From Actinopolymorpha pittospori (GTDB lineage: Bacteria > Actinomycetota > Actinomycetes > Propionibacteriales > Actinopolymorphaceae): a stretch of DNA of 64,000 nt. Positions within the stretch are counted from its first letter, which is position 1; each line of letters starts with the position of its first letter. The position numbers and the translations under genes are program-made. The notes beneath the pieces were generated by a model. That model saw nothing but the letters and a program-made list of their open reading frames with translations, was not told where the DNA came from and did not search any database. The DNA lies in NCBI RefSeq assembly GCF_014873875.1, contig NZ_JADBEM010000001.1, positions 5,518,001 to 5,582,000 of the forward strand, given 5' to 3'. Positions 9,308 through 17,920 of this stretch are shown here, piece by piece.

Positions 9308-10033
9308 ATGAATTCGGCGTTCGACACCCGCGACCGGACGAAGCCCCGCCTGGTCATGCTTTCCGGTTCCTGTGCGGGCATCGGCAAGTCGACGCTTGCC
9401 GAAGGGCTCACACGCAGGCTGGAGGAAGCAGGTGCGACCGTCGACCTGTTCGGCGAGCACCAGATCTTCGCCCGAGCCGACTTCGTCGACGTCGCGGAGG
9501 CTTTCCGCAGCAGGGAGTTTCCGACACCCGAGCTCTTCCTGCCCACGTACGCGCGGGTCTTCGATGGCTTCCGGGCCGCAAACGCCTGGGGTGTGTTCGA
9601 CTGGCACTGTGCAGGCATGGCGGCCGACCTTCCGTGGGCGATGCGTGACCACGGTCGGCTTGCGCGGCTCTGCCTGGATGTACGAGAGCTTGCGGAGGAC
9701 ATGGATCCTGTCCTCCTAGACCTGGCCGGTGATGTGCGGACGGCGACCGAACGGGCGCTTGCCCAACGTGGTGACGTGTGGGCGAAGCGCTACGCACGCC
9801 TCGCGAGCGACGCCGGTCACACGTCTGGGCGCATCGCTGAGCGGATCGTGGCGTGGTCGCGAGATCAGCTGGGCGCGCTGCGGGAACAGGAGCTCGCGGC
9901 CATGCGGTCGGCAGGCTGGCCGGTCATCGAATTGGACGCGACGGCATCGGCTGCCGAGGTCCTGGAGCAGGCGTGGGATGCCCTGGGCCTCGGCCGGTCC
10001 ACAGCGCTCCCGTCCCCGTGCGTAACGGGTTAG
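9308..10033 (+). CDS. P-loop NTPase, small-molecule-kinase-like
   Basis: 241 residues from ATG 9308 (MNSAFDTRDR). The start is chosen because the conserved Walker A region LSGSCAGIGKSTL (18-30) then sits near the N-terminus, as in nucleotide and gluconate kinases. The first glycine of the classical GXXXXGKS is shifted (SCAGIGKS), but the GKST core is intact. FGEHQIF and FDWHCAG are candidate substrate-pocket elements. A cytoplasmic kinase of unknown substrate is the safest call. Confidence 0.65.
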   Translation: MNSAFDTRDRTKPRLVMLSGSCAGIGKSTLAEGLTRRLEEAGATVDLFGEHQIFARADFVDVAEAFRSREFPTPELFLPTYARVFDGFRAANAWGVFDWHCAGMAADLPWAMRDHGRLARLCLDVRELAEDMDPVLLDLAGDVRTATERALAQRGDVWAKRYARLASDAGHTSGRIAERIVAWSRDQLGALREQELAAMRSAGWPVIELDATASAAEVLEQAWDALGLGRSTALPSPCVTG

Positions 10034-10538
10034 GGCCGCCCGGACTCGGGCGTCCTTCATGCCTGCAGCTAAGTGAGCTCGAGTCGGCCGCTCGTCCGGC
10101 AGTGAGCGCTGGAGCGGATGCGGCGTGACGGCGCTGGCGTTGACCGGCGACGGCGTACCGATTGAGGAAGAGCCGGTCCTGACTGCCACGGCCCAGCCAG
10201 GACCGGCAAGTCTGCTCGGACGCTGTCAGTAGCGGCGGCATCCACGGATCGAATCCCAGGCATGGGACCTCCTCCGGCACCGCGCCCGTCGTGAGCAGGC
10301 CGCACGCGAGTCTGGCCCGGGTAGGAGCGATCTGGATACCGAAGCCACCGGCTCCCCGCGGTGGGTTTCGACCCCAACGTGCCGGCCTGATGTGGCTGGC
10401 CGGACAGGGACGTCGAGTTCGTCCGGCCGCGTGTCCGAGGCGCCGCGGCTGGCCCGCGTGGTGAGCTGTTCGACACGTGGCACGAGGTTCGGCGACGGCG
10501 AGGTGCTGCAGGTCCGCCCGCGGACGCGCGATGGTCAG
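10034..10538. other. non-coding gap
   Basis: I find no supported gene, RNA or repeat in these 505 bases between two convergent genes. Confidence 0.4.
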
Positions 10539-10895
10539 TCAGTCGGTGAGGAAGACCGGGACGCGGTCCTTCGGCCTGCCGATGATCGCCCGCTTTCCCT
10601 TCACCAGCACGGGACGCTGCATCAGCTCGGGGTGCTCGACCAGCACGGCGACCACCTGGTCGGCGGTCGCGACGTCGGCGTTGGTCAGGCCGAGCCGGGC
10701 GAAGGCGGCGTCACGTCGTACCAGGTCGGTTGCGGGGTCCTCGAGCTTGCTGAGCAGGTTACGCAGGGCCGCCTCGTCGAGCGGAGTGGTCAGGTAGCGC
10801 ACCACCTCGACCTCGACCCCGGCAGCGTCGGCGGCGTCGAGGGCCGCCTTCGAGGTGGAGCAGCGCGGGTTGTGGAAGACGGTCACGGCAGCCAT
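10539..10895 (-). CDS. ArsC-family (arsenate reductase-like) protein
   Basis: 118 residues from ATG 10895. The N-terminal FHNPRCSTSKAALD places the single redox cysteine at residue 12, as in glutaredoxin-coupled ArsC/YffB proteins. The C-terminal RPVLVKGKRAIIGRPKDRV is the family hallmark. The family reduces arsenate with glutathione/mycothiol-type thiols, but many members (YffB/Spx-like) have other roles. No arsenite efflux or ArsR gene is nearby, so arsenic detoxification is unproven. Confidence 0.82.
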   Translation of the reverse strand: MAAVTVFHNPRCSTSKAALDAADAAGVEVEVVRYLTTPLDEAALRNLLSKLEDPATDLVRRDAAFARLGLTNADVATADQVVAVLVEHPELMQRPVLVKGKRAIIGRPKDRVPVFLTD

Positions 10896-10964
10896 ACCGG
10901 AGACCGTATCGCAGCGGTTCGATGAGTGCTGTGCTGTGCTGTGGCAGGCGGCCGTATCGCCGCG

Positions 10965-11028
10965 CACCGAGTGGGCGATCGGAGGGCTTGATGGCCGCAG
11001 TCCGATGGTTCCCATCGCCCACTCGGTG
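10965..11028 (-). terminator. 15-bp perfect inverted repeat downstream of pectate lyase
   Basis: CACCGAGTGGGCGAT (10965-10979) pairs perfectly with ATCGCCCACTCGGTG (11014-11028), with a 34-nt loop. It begins about 25 bp after the pectate-lyase stop and before the ArsC start, where a terminator is expected. There is no U-run, as is common in high-GC actinobacteria. Confidence 0.6.
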
Positions 11029-11052
11029 TCGATCGACAGGCTCAACCAGAGC

Positions 11053-12435
11053 TCACTCCCCGTGCGGGCGGCCGTCGAACTCGAACGCCCCGAGGTCGGG
11101 CGCCGAGCCGCGGTAGCGGAACCCGAGGTCGACGCCCCGGTCGATCAGCGCACTGCCCGGGGCCGGACGCAGGTTCGGCAGGTCGGGCAGGTCACCGTTC
11201 GGCTTGCGAGGGGCGTCCCAGCCTTCCTGCGACACGCTCAGGAAGTCGGCGGCGGTCAACTGCAGGCCGAGGTCCCAGGAGTTCGCCTGCGAGTCGGTTC
11301 CGGTCATGTTCCTGAGTCCGCCGGTGCCGAAAGACACGTTGTTGCGCAGGATGCCCAGGCCGTACCTGGTGCCGTCGGGCGCGGTGGAGGTCATGTCGTA
11401 GTTGGTGCCGTTGTCGAACGCGGTGTTGTTGGAGATCACGTTGGGCACCGTGTGGTAGTTGGCGTCGAAGCCGCGCACCCTGTTGTCGAACGCCACGGAG
11501 TGATCGATCGCGAAGGTCTGTCCATTCGGGTCGTACACGCCGCCGAAGCCGCCCAGCTTGAAGCCGTTGCCGTTTCCGGACGCCGCCGGCACGTCGGTGC
11601 CGTAGACGTACCCGTTGTGCCACGCCCACGAGTTCCTCACGCTCGCCGGTGACGACGAGTTGATGAAGTCGAAACCGTCGTCGGCGTTGTTCCACGCCCG
11701 GTCGCCGGAGAACACGTTCGGCCTGGTGCTCGGAGTGTCGGTGTGGGAGCCGAACCCGTCGGCGTTCTGCCCGGCCCCGGTCTTCGAGTAGGGGTCGTAG
11801 TTGTCGTGGGAGTCGCTGTTGCGCACGAGGTTGCCGGCGCCGTCCTGGATGAAGATGCCGGCGCCCATGATGTGGTGGACGTTGAGGCGGTCGAACACGT
11901 TGTCATTGCCGGCGACCCAGACACCCCACGACTCGTTGTTCAGGTTGTTGCCCTGACGGACACCGGTCACCTCGAGTCTCTCGAGCACCACGTGGTCGGC
12001 GGAGACGTTGATGCCCTTGACGCGGCAGTCGTCCAGGATTCCGGCGAAGTCGAGCACCGGTGTCTCGCCCTCTGCCGCGGCGTAGCGGATCGGGCGCTGC
12101 GCGGTCCCGCTCTTGGTGAGCGCGATGACGTCAATGCTGTCGGTCCGGCTCGCGCACTCGTCCACGGCGTCGGTGAACGCGTAGGTACCGCCGCGCAGGT
12201 AGACGGTGTCGCCGGGCCGCACCATCTCCTGGGCGTGCGCGATGGTCGCCCACGGGTGGTTGGGGCTGCCGTTGGCATCGTCGTTGCCCCACGGGGCGAC
12301 ATAGGAGGCGGGGCCACGGTTCGGCTCGTCGGCGGACGCCGGGGTGGGGGCGGCAGCCAGGGTGGCTGCGGCGAGCGCGGCCGACAGTACGGCGGCGCCG
12401 AGCCTGTGACGGCGGGTCGATCGTGTCCGGAACAT
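11053..12435 (-). CDS. secreted pectate lyase, polysaccharide lyase family 9
   Basis: 460 residues. A Sec signal peptide with basic head and hydrophobic core ends at ASA-DEP (about residue 36). The rest is a right-handed parallel beta-helix with many N-rich turns. The PL9 calcium site is visible as Asp226 (QNADG) and Asp252/253/256 (NADDGFDF), and the catalytic base as Lys293 (GNGFKLGG). The spacing matches Pel9A of Dickeya. It cleaves polygalacturonate outside the cell by calcium-assisted beta-elimination, feeding the divergent uptake operon. A LacI-type operator lies about 100 bp upstream. Confidence 0.92.
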   Translation of the reverse strand: MFRTRSTRRHRLGAAVLSAALAAATLAAAPTPASADEPNRGPASYVAPWGNDDANGSPNHPWATIAHAQEMVRPGDTVYLRGGTYAFTDAVDECASRTDSIDVIALTKSGTAQRPIRYAAAEGETPVLDFAGILDDCRVKGINVSADHVVLERLEVTGVRQGNNLNNESWGVWVAGNDNVFDRLNVHHIMGAGIFIQDGAGNLVRNSDSHDNYDPYSKTGAGQNADGFGSHTDTPSTRPNVFSGDRAWNNADDGFDFINSSSPASVRNSWAWHNGYVYGTDVPAASGNGNGFKLGGFGGVYDPNGQTFAIDHSVAFDNRVRGFDANYHTVPNVISNNTAFDNGTNYDMTSTAPDGTRYGLGILRNNVSFGTGGLRNMTGTDSQANSWDLGLQLTAADFLSVSQEGWDAPRKPNGDLPDLPNLRPAPGSALIDRGVDLGFRYRGSAPDLGAFEFDGRPHGE

Positions 12436-12532
12436 GGAGGGTCACCTCTCTGTAATGACTCACACCTGTAACGATTCACGGCCACGGGGAGTGAGCCGCA
12501 CGCCGACGACGGGTGGGCGCATCGGGGCTGAC

Positions 12533-12546
12533 GGTAAGCGCTTGCC
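12533..12546. promoter_or_regulatory. LacI-family operator upstream of pectate lyase
   Basis: GGTAAGCGCTTGCC is a near-perfect palindrome centred on AAGCGCTT, the classic LacI/GalR-family half-site pair with central CG. It sits about 100 bp upstream of the pectate-lyase ATG, on the promoter side. No lacI-type gene is in the window, so the repressor must be encoded elsewhere. Confidence 0.7.
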
Positions 12547-13057
12547 ATGAAGAGTCCAACCCTAAGGACAGGAAACGGACACCGCGCGTCGCCATTGGAC
12601 GCAGCGCACGCAATCCCGGGTACTCAAGGTGTCCACCGTCGCACCCCTGCATCCCGAACTGACTTCGAAGAACGCCCTGGCAGGCGGGCTTCTGTACATA
12701 CGATCTTGGCAGCATCTGACGTGTCGGGCAGGAAGGTTCCTCTCCGCCGCCTCGTATAGGGAGCACATTCGCTGGACTTCTCTGGCTAGCACCGAGGCGT
12801 TTCCCCGAGTGTCGCGGCGTGACCGAGGCAGCCCCTTCGCCGAGGGGTAGCTCTCGCCCAGTTGTTAGGAGAATCCATGGTTCGAGTTCGCTGGGACGAG
12901 CTTGAGCGAACGCCGTAGCCCCTGCGCCCATGCCCAGGTCGACCGGGGTGGTGAGGGCAACCTGCTCGGCCATGTCGGTGTCGGCAACGTCTACTCGTTC
13001 CACATGACGATGGCGTATTCGCGGGACCCGTTCACCTGTTTCACGACCAGCATGGAC
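12547..13057. other. intergenic region between divergent pectin genes
   Basis: About 500 bases without a supportable gene between the operator of the pectate lyase and the IstA remnant. Minus-strand frames here look like drifted continuation of the transposase remnant. Confidence 0.4.
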
Positions 13058-13249
13058 CTCGCCATCGGACCCGACGGCGCGGATTGTGACGATTTCGCCG
13101 TCGACTTGCAGATGGACCCGCTGGCCACCGCGGACCTGGCGGGAGGGGAGGGACGAGTAGAAGCTGGCCTCGAACGAGACCAGAGAGTCCTTGCCGAACC
13201 GGCGCAGGTACTTGTCGGTGACCAGATACGGCCGCGAAGGCGGTGGCAG
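13058..13249 (-). pseudogene. IS21 IstA C-terminal remnant
   Basis: A 64-codon stretch reads PSRPYLVTDKYLRRFGKDSL, then VSFEASFYSSLPSRQVRGGQ and VDGEIVTIRAVGSDG. This is the beta-barrel Mu-transposase-C-like end of IS21 transposases (compare the VRYGSARYSVPTSSI region of the intact IstA at 39616-41166). The catalytic DDE core is absent and the frame is lost on both sides. It is a fossil insertion upstream of the pectin operon. Confidence 0.55.
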
Positions 13250-13277
13250 CCCAGATGCCTCGCCTATAGTGACGCCT

Positions 13278-13291
13278 GGAAATCGCTTTCC
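13278..13291. promoter_or_regulatory. LacI-family operator upstream of the yesL operon
   Basis: GGAAATCGCTTTCC fits the LacI-family pattern GGAAANCGNTTTCC and lies 81 bp before the yesL start. Together with the related site at 12533-12546 it suggests one LacI-type repressor controls both divergent arms of the pectin locus. Confidence 0.62.
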
Positions 13292-13371
13292 CCTCGCACC
13301 TGCACTCGTACGCTTGGCGTCACGGGAGACTGCTTGAACGATTCGACGGTCGCGTGGAAGGGGCCTCACCG

Positions 13372-13995
13372 ATGAAGGAGACTGTCGCGGTCAGGGCGGT
13401 CGCGCTCTGCGAGGCTGTCACCTGGATCGCCAAGTTGAACGCCCTGTGGCTGACCTTCACCCTACTCGGCGGCGTCGTGCTGGGTATCGGGCCGAGCACG
13501 GTCGCCGCGTTCGATCTCAGTCGTCGTTATCACCAGGGCGAGTCGCCGCGGATGCTGCCGGCATTCTGGGCCACCTACCGCACCGAATTCGGGCGAGCCA
13601 CGCTCCTGGTCGTGCCGAACCTACTCGTCGGCGCGATGCTTGCGCTGAACTTCCACTCATTCGGCTCGGCATTCGGGAGCGCATCCACTGTGCTGTCGAT
13701 GGCCACCGTCGCGCTCGGCGCATGCTTCGTGGCGTCGGTGTGCGTACTCCTGCCGATGTTCAGTCACTATGACCTACCGCTCCGCCGCTATCACGTCACC
13801 GCGATGGCTTTCGCGCTCCGCAACCCGGTGTCGATGGCACTGCTGCTCTTCGTCACGATTGCGATCGGCTATCTGAGCTACTCGCTCCCGGGCTTGTTGC
13901 TCTTCTTCAGTGTCGGCGCCTGGATCCATCTCGACAATTACCTGTGCCTCAAAATGTTCGCCGCCAACGACGCTGCGGTTGCCGCGAGGGCTTGA
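13372..13995 (+). CDS. yesL: YesL-family (DUF624) membrane protein
   Basis: 207 residues from ATG 13372, with GGAAGGGG eight bases upstream. It is an integral membrane protein with about five hydrophobic helices (for example LWLTFTLLGGVVLGI, VSMALLLFVTIAIGYLS). Members of the YesL/DUF624 family are encoded beside LplA/LplB/YtcP-type importers in Gram-positive pectin clusters. They are thought to assist or regulate the transporter; the exact role is not established. It is the first gene of a seven-gene operon, 2 bp upstream of lplB. Confidence 0.85.
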   Translation: MKETVAVRAVALCEAVTWIAKLNALWLTFTLLGGVVLGIGPSTVAAFDLSRRYHQGESPRMLPAFWATYRTEFGRATLLVVPNLLVGAMLALNFHSFGSAFGSASTVLSMATVALGACFVASVCVLLPMFSHYDLPLRRYHVTAMAFALRNPVSMALLLFVTIAIGYLSYSLPGLLLFFSVGAWIHLDNYLCLKMFAANDAAVAARA

Positions 13996-13997
13996 TC

Positions 13998-14966
13998 ATG
14001 TCGACGGAGACAGTTCCCACCGAAACAACCGCGACGAAGCCTGGCGAGACCGCGCCTCGCAAGCGAGGCGTCTGGGCCCGGTTGTTCCAGTTGAGGTGGC
14101 TCTACCTGCTGCTCATCCCTGGTGTTGCCTACTTCGCGATCTTCCGCTATGCACCGATGTACGGGGCCGTGATCGCGTTCAAGGACTACGTGCCGTTCCT
14201 CGGCATCAATGACTCCGCCTGGATCGGGTTCGAGCACTTCGAGGAGTTCTTCACCAACCCCGACTTTGCCCGGCTGCTGCGCAACACGCTGATCTTGGCC
14301 CTCTTGAACCTGCTGATCGCATTCCCCGTGCCGATCATCCTGGCGATGCTGCTCAACGAGGTGCGGATCTCGATCGTCAAGCGTACCGTGCAAACCCTGA
14401 TCTACATCCCACACTTCCTGTCCTGGACAATCGTCGCGTCGCTGACCTATCTCCTCTTCGCGATCGACGTCGGTCCGCTGTTCCACCTGATCAACAACGC
14501 GCTGGGGACGCAGGTCGACTTCCTCACCGACCCGGCGTGGTTCCGCCCGATCATCGTTCTGCAGGAACTGTGGAAGAACAGTGGTTGGGGAACGATCATC
14601 TATCTCGCTGCACTCGCGACCGTCAATCAAGATCATTACGAGGCCGCGATCATCGACGGTGCGGGACGACTCCGACGAGCCTGGCACATCACCCTGCCGG
14701 CGATCAGCTCGACGATCGTTGTCCTGCTCATCCTGCAGATCGGGCAGATCCTCAACACCGGATTCGAGCAGATCTACCTGATGTCCAACTCGCTCAACCG
14801 CTCGGTCGCTGACGTGTTCGACACCTACGTCTACTTCGTCGGCATCACCCAAGGCGCATACAGCTATAGCACCGCGGTCGGGCTGTTCAAGGCGGTCGTC
14901 GGCATCGTGCTCATCGTCGGCGCCAACCTGGTTGCCAAGCGGATCAACCAAACAGGGATCTTCTGA
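13998..14966 (+). CDS. lplB: LplB-type sugar ABC transporter permease
   Basis: 322 residues from ATG 13998. A cytoplasmic N-tail (TETVPTETTATKPGETA) precedes six transmembrane helices. The EAA loop that docks the ATPase is EAAIIDGAGRLRRAWHITLP. The motif LIPGVAYFAIFRYAPMYG is diagnostic of the LplB branch of binding-protein-dependent permeases. It forms the heterodimeric channel with the next gene and imports oligosaccharides delivered by LplA (17921-19438). No ATPase gene is in the operon, so a shared MsmK-type ATPase elsewhere is likely. Confidence 0.93.
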   Translation: MSTETVPTETTATKPGETAPRKRGVWARLFQLRWLYLLLIPGVAYFAIFRYAPMYGAVIAFKDYVPFLGINDSAWIGFEHFEEFFTNPDFARLLRNTLILALLNLLIAFPVPIILAMLLNEVRISIVKRTVQTLIYIPHFLSWTIVASLTYLLFAIDVGPLFHLINNALGTQVDFLTDPAWFRPIIVLQELWKNSGWGTIIYLAALATVNQDHYEAAIIDGAGRLRRAWHITLPAISSTIVVLLILQIGQILNTGFEQIYLMSNSLNRSVADVFDTYVYFVGITQGAYSYSTAVGLFKAVVGIVLIVGANLVAKRINQTGIF

Positions 14967-14974
14967 GGCTCGCC

Positions 14975-15850
14975 ATGAAATTCCACAACACTACCGCCGG
15001 TCGTGTCTTCGACGTGGTGAATTACGTCGTCTTGATCGCGATCGGGCTGCTGGCACTACTGCCCTTTGTGTTCGTCCTCGCCGGCTCGCTAGCGACCGAG
15101 GCCGAGCTCACCCGACGATCGTTCTTCCTGTGGCCGGAGACATTCTCAGTCGAGGCCTACCGGGCGATCTTCTCCACGACCGCGTTCCTTCGGAGCCTGG
15201 TGACGACGGTTTGTGTCACCGCCGTCGGCACCGTCGTGCAGCTGTTCTTCACCTTCACGATGGCGTACCCGCTGGCGAAGCGAAGCCTGCCCGGCCGGAC
15301 AGTGTTGATCAACATCGTGCTGTTCGCGATGGTGTTCTCCGCTGGGTTGATCCCCACCTTCCTGGTGGTGAAGGCATTGGGTCTGCTCGACACCTACTGG
15401 TCATTGATCCTGCCTCTGGCGATCAACCCGTTCAGTCTGATCATCATCAAGAACTTCTTCCAGGAGTTGCCTGTCGAGCTGGAGGAGTCGGCGAAGGTCG
15501 ACGGTGCAAACGAACTGAGCATCCTGCTGCGGATCCTGCTACCGCTGTGCAAGCCGGTACTGGCGACGTTCGCGCTGTTCTACGCCGTCAGCATCTGGAA
15601 CGACTTCATGTCACCACTGATCTATCTGAACGACAGCGAGAAATGGACGCTGCAGATGTACCTGCGGCAAGTCACCGTATCGGCGAATCTGAGTGCCGGT
15701 GGCGCACCGATCGATCCCAACTACATCCCGCCGGCCCAGGGCGTGAAGTTCGCCGTCGTGATCGTCGCCACCGTGCCGATCATGCTGTTCTATCCGTTCC
15801 TGCAGAAGCACTTCGCCAAGGGCATGTTGATCGGGTCGGTGAAGGGCTGA
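14975..15850 (+). CDS. ytcP: YtcP/LplC-type sugar ABC transporter permease
   Basis: 291 residues, eight bases after lplB, with GAGGC just upstream. Six transmembrane helices and the EAA loop EESAKVDGANELSILLRILL. FKNFF-type spacing (IIIKNFFQELPVELEESAKV) and the C-terminal KHFAKGMLIGSVKG are typical of YtcP/LplC. It is the second permease subunit. Its stop codon overlaps the start of the next gene by one base, indicating translational coupling. Confidence 0.93.
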   Translation: MKFHNTTAGRVFDVVNYVVLIAIGLLALLPFVFVLAGSLATEAELTRRSFFLWPETFSVEAYRAIFSTTAFLRSLVTTVCVTAVGTVVQLFFTFTMAYPLAKRSLPGRTVLINIVLFAMVFSAGLIPTFLVVKALGLLDTYWSLILPLAINPFSLIIIKNFFQELPVELEESAKVDGANELSILLRILLPLCKPVLATFALFYAVSIWNDFMSPLIYLNDSEKWTLQMYLRQVTVSANLSAGGAPIDPNYIPPAQGVKFAVVIVATVPIMLFYPFLQKHFAKGMLIGSVKG

Positions 15851-16527
15851 TGATCACGACCTCGAACAAGCAGGGGTATCACAATCCACTGCGGTCGGTC
15901 GCCGACCTCGACGGCTGGATCGCCGAGGGACCGGTCGCCGTGACCGCCGTCAATGACGCGGTCGAGTTGAGCAGTTCCGCCGACGAAGCCCGGGTGGGCG
16001 ACCACGCCCATTGGACGCTGTGGTGCCCAGAGATTTTCGGCGATCGGATCAGAATCGGCTGGGAATTCCAGCCGGTACGAGAGCCCGGACTGGCGATGAT
16101 CTTCTTCGCCGCCACCGGCACGTCCGGTCGAGACTTGTTTGATGCCAGTCTGCCGCCGCGCAACGGGTACTACCCGCAGTACCACTCCGGCGAGGTGCAA
16201 GCCCTGCATCTGTCGTACCTGCGACACAAGCAACCCGACGAACGGACGTTTCGAACGTGCAACGTCCGCAAGAGCCCTGGGTGCCATCTCGTTGCCCAAG
16301 CCGCCGACCCGCTACCGCCAGCCGAGGACGCGCAGCACTTCTACCGGTTGGAGTTGATCAAGGACCGAGCGGACGTCGCGTTCTCGATCAACGACCTGCC
16401 AGTGCTTCGCTGGCACGACGACGGAGCACGGGGCGGCGGCCACTACGGCGGCGGTCGCATCGGGTTCCGGCAGATGAGCCCATTGGTCGCGCGATACCGC
16501 TCGCTCGACGTCAGGGTGCTGCCCTAG
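15850..16527 (+). CDS. yesU: YesU-like DUF1961 protein
   Basis: 225 residues; the ATG at 15850 overlaps the ytcP stop as TGATG. The fold is a predicted beta-jelly-roll concanavalin-like lectin/hydrolase (DUF1961). Conserved stretches include HWTLWCPEIFGDRIRIGWEF, GEVQALHLSYLRHK and GGGRIGFRQMSPLVARYRSL. No signal peptide is present, so it acts in the cytoplasm. B. subtilis YesU lies in the rhamnogalacturonan cluster, and its biochemical role is undefined. Co-expression here supports a role in processing imported pectic fragments. Confidence 0.82.
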   Translation: MITTSNKQGYHNPLRSVADLDGWIAEGPVAVTAVNDAVELSSSADEARVGDHAHWTLWCPEIFGDRIRIGWEFQPVREPGLAMIFFAATGTSGRDLFDASLPPRNGYYPQYHSGEVQALHLSYLRHKQPDERTFRTCNVRKSPGCHLVAQAADPLPPAEDAQHFYRLELIKDRADVAFSINDLPVLRWHDDGARGGGHYGGGRIGFRQMSPLVARYRSLDVRVLP

Positions 16528-16562
16528 CCGACTACCCCTCCACTATCGAAAGGCCCGAATCT

Positions 16563-17882
16563 GTGACGCTCGACCAGCGCCGGTCCGAATCGTCGCCTAA
16601 GTACGGCTTCGGCCGTGTGCTCCCTTCGGAGTCGTACGAGTATCCGGACCCGGTGACCGGAGTGACCGTGCGGGTGCTCACAGCACACCCGGCCGGCAGC
16701 CCGAAGCCATACCAAACCCATCCCACCTGGACCACCGACGGCGACTGGATCCTATTCCGTTCCGATCGCAGTGGCGACGGCAGCCAGGCCTACCTCGTGC
16801 ACGAACGCGACGGCCACATCCTGCAGCTCACCGAGGACCCGCGAACCGACACCTCAAGTCTCAACCTTGACGTCGGCAGGAACACTCTCTATTACTTCCG
16901 GCGATCGGCCGTGCCGTCCGCGGCTGACCTGGGACACAGCGAGCTGGTCGGGCTGGACCTGAACCGGCTGATCCCCGACGCGATCGCCGGGGCAGTCGGT
17001 GCCCGTGCCACTTACGAGCGAGTTGTCACCGCGCTGCCGGGCGACCTGCACAGCGCCGGCGGGTTCGCCATCGATGCCGACGGCACGGCGGCGTACTGGG
17101 GCATCGGCTTCGGCCCGCCACCCCAGCGCCCGGCGAAGCCGCAACAGCGTCGCAGCATGATCGATCAGCAGAACACGAACGTGGCCGAGGAGCGCGAAGC
17201 GGCGCGGCAGCGGTTCGCGGTGGCCGGGCGCGGTCCGGGCGGCATCCGGCGAATCGACTTGAACACCGGCGAGATCTCGACCGTCATCGACACCGACTTC
17301 CGGATGGGCCACGTCCAGACGAACCCGTGGGTTCCCGGCGAGATCATCTACTGTCACGAGACCACCGGCGACGCCCCACAGCGGATCTGGACGGTCCGTG
17401 GCGACGGCTCTGGCAACCGCCCGCTCTATGTGGAGACTCCCGACGAGTGGGTCACCCACGAGACCGTGTCCGGTGCGGACGAGGTGATGTTCAACCTGAT
17501 GGCGCACTTGCCGTACCTCGCCGAGAAGCCGAGCGGGGTCGCGGTCATCGACCTACGCAGCAATGAGATGCGGCTGCTCGGACAAGCTCGCGGGCAGGGT
17601 TTCTGGCACTGCAACGGCTCACCGGATCGGCGATGGGCGGTTGCCGACGACTTCCTCGGCGACATCACTCTGATCGATCGACGCAGCGGCGAGATGACCG
17701 TACTGACCACCGACCACAAGATGCGGCCCGATCACACCCACCCGATCTTCAGCCCCGACAGCCGGCGCGTGCTGATTCAGTCGGGACGTCCCAGCGACGG
17801 GCAGGTGCTCGACCTCGTGATCATCGAGGTGCCGGAGACGCTCCGCGGCCGCGTACCCGCCCTTCCCCAGCCCACCAATTGA
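16563..17882 (+). CDS. oligogalacturonate lyase-like beta-propeller (PL22-type)
   Basis: 439 residues from GTG 16563, with GAAAGG upstream. WD/TolB-like repeats form a beta-propeller (THPTWTTDGDWILFRSDRSG at 52-71; HTHPIFSPDSRRVL at 391-404). Candidate catalytic and metal-binding histidines match the PL22 layout: His250 in MGHVQTNPW, His265 in YCHE, His299 in WVTHE, and His391/His393. No signal peptide. PL22 enzymes release 4-deoxy-5-ketouronic acid from unsaturated digalacturonate in the cytoplasm. Sequence alone does not exclude a related rhamnogalacturonan-oligomer lyase. Confidence 0.8.
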   Translation: MTLDQRRSESSPKYGFGRVLPSESYEYPDPVTGVTVRVLTAHPAGSPKPYQTHPTWTTDGDWILFRSDRSGDGSQAYLVHERDGHILQLTEDPRTDTSSLNLDVGRNTLYYFRRSAVPSAADLGHSELVGLDLNRLIPDAIAGAVGARATYERVVTALPGDLHSAGGFAIDADGTAAYWGIGFGPPPQRPAKPQQRRSMIDQQNTNVAEEREAARQRFAVAGRGPGGIRRIDLNTGEISTVIDTDFRMGHVQTNPWVPGEIIYCHETTGDAPQRIWTVRGDGSGNRPLYVETPDEWVTHETVSGADEVMFNLMAHLPYLAEKPSGVAVIDLRSNEMRLLGQARGQGFWHCNGSPDRRWAVADDFLGDITLIDRRSGEMTVLTTDHKMRPDHTHPIFSPDSRRVLIQSGRPSDGQVLDLVIIEVPETLRGRVPALPQPTN

Positions 17883-17920
17883 TCCATCGACTGTTGCGCT
17901 GTCGTTCGAAGGAGAAGCCG

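Noticed and set aside
10069-10476. Minus-strand open frame of 135 codons in the gap after the P-loop kinase
   Set aside because: Low-complexity Arg/Ser/Pro-rich translation typical of high-GC shadows, with no domain or ribosome site.
10539-10895. Arsenic-resistance operon
   Set aside because: Only the ArsC-like gene is present; no ArsR, ArsB or Acr3 gene is near.
12476-13369. A 297-codon minus-strand frame as one gene
   Set aside because: Only about 64 codons (13058-13249) resemble IstA; the rest lacks coding character and overlaps the operators.
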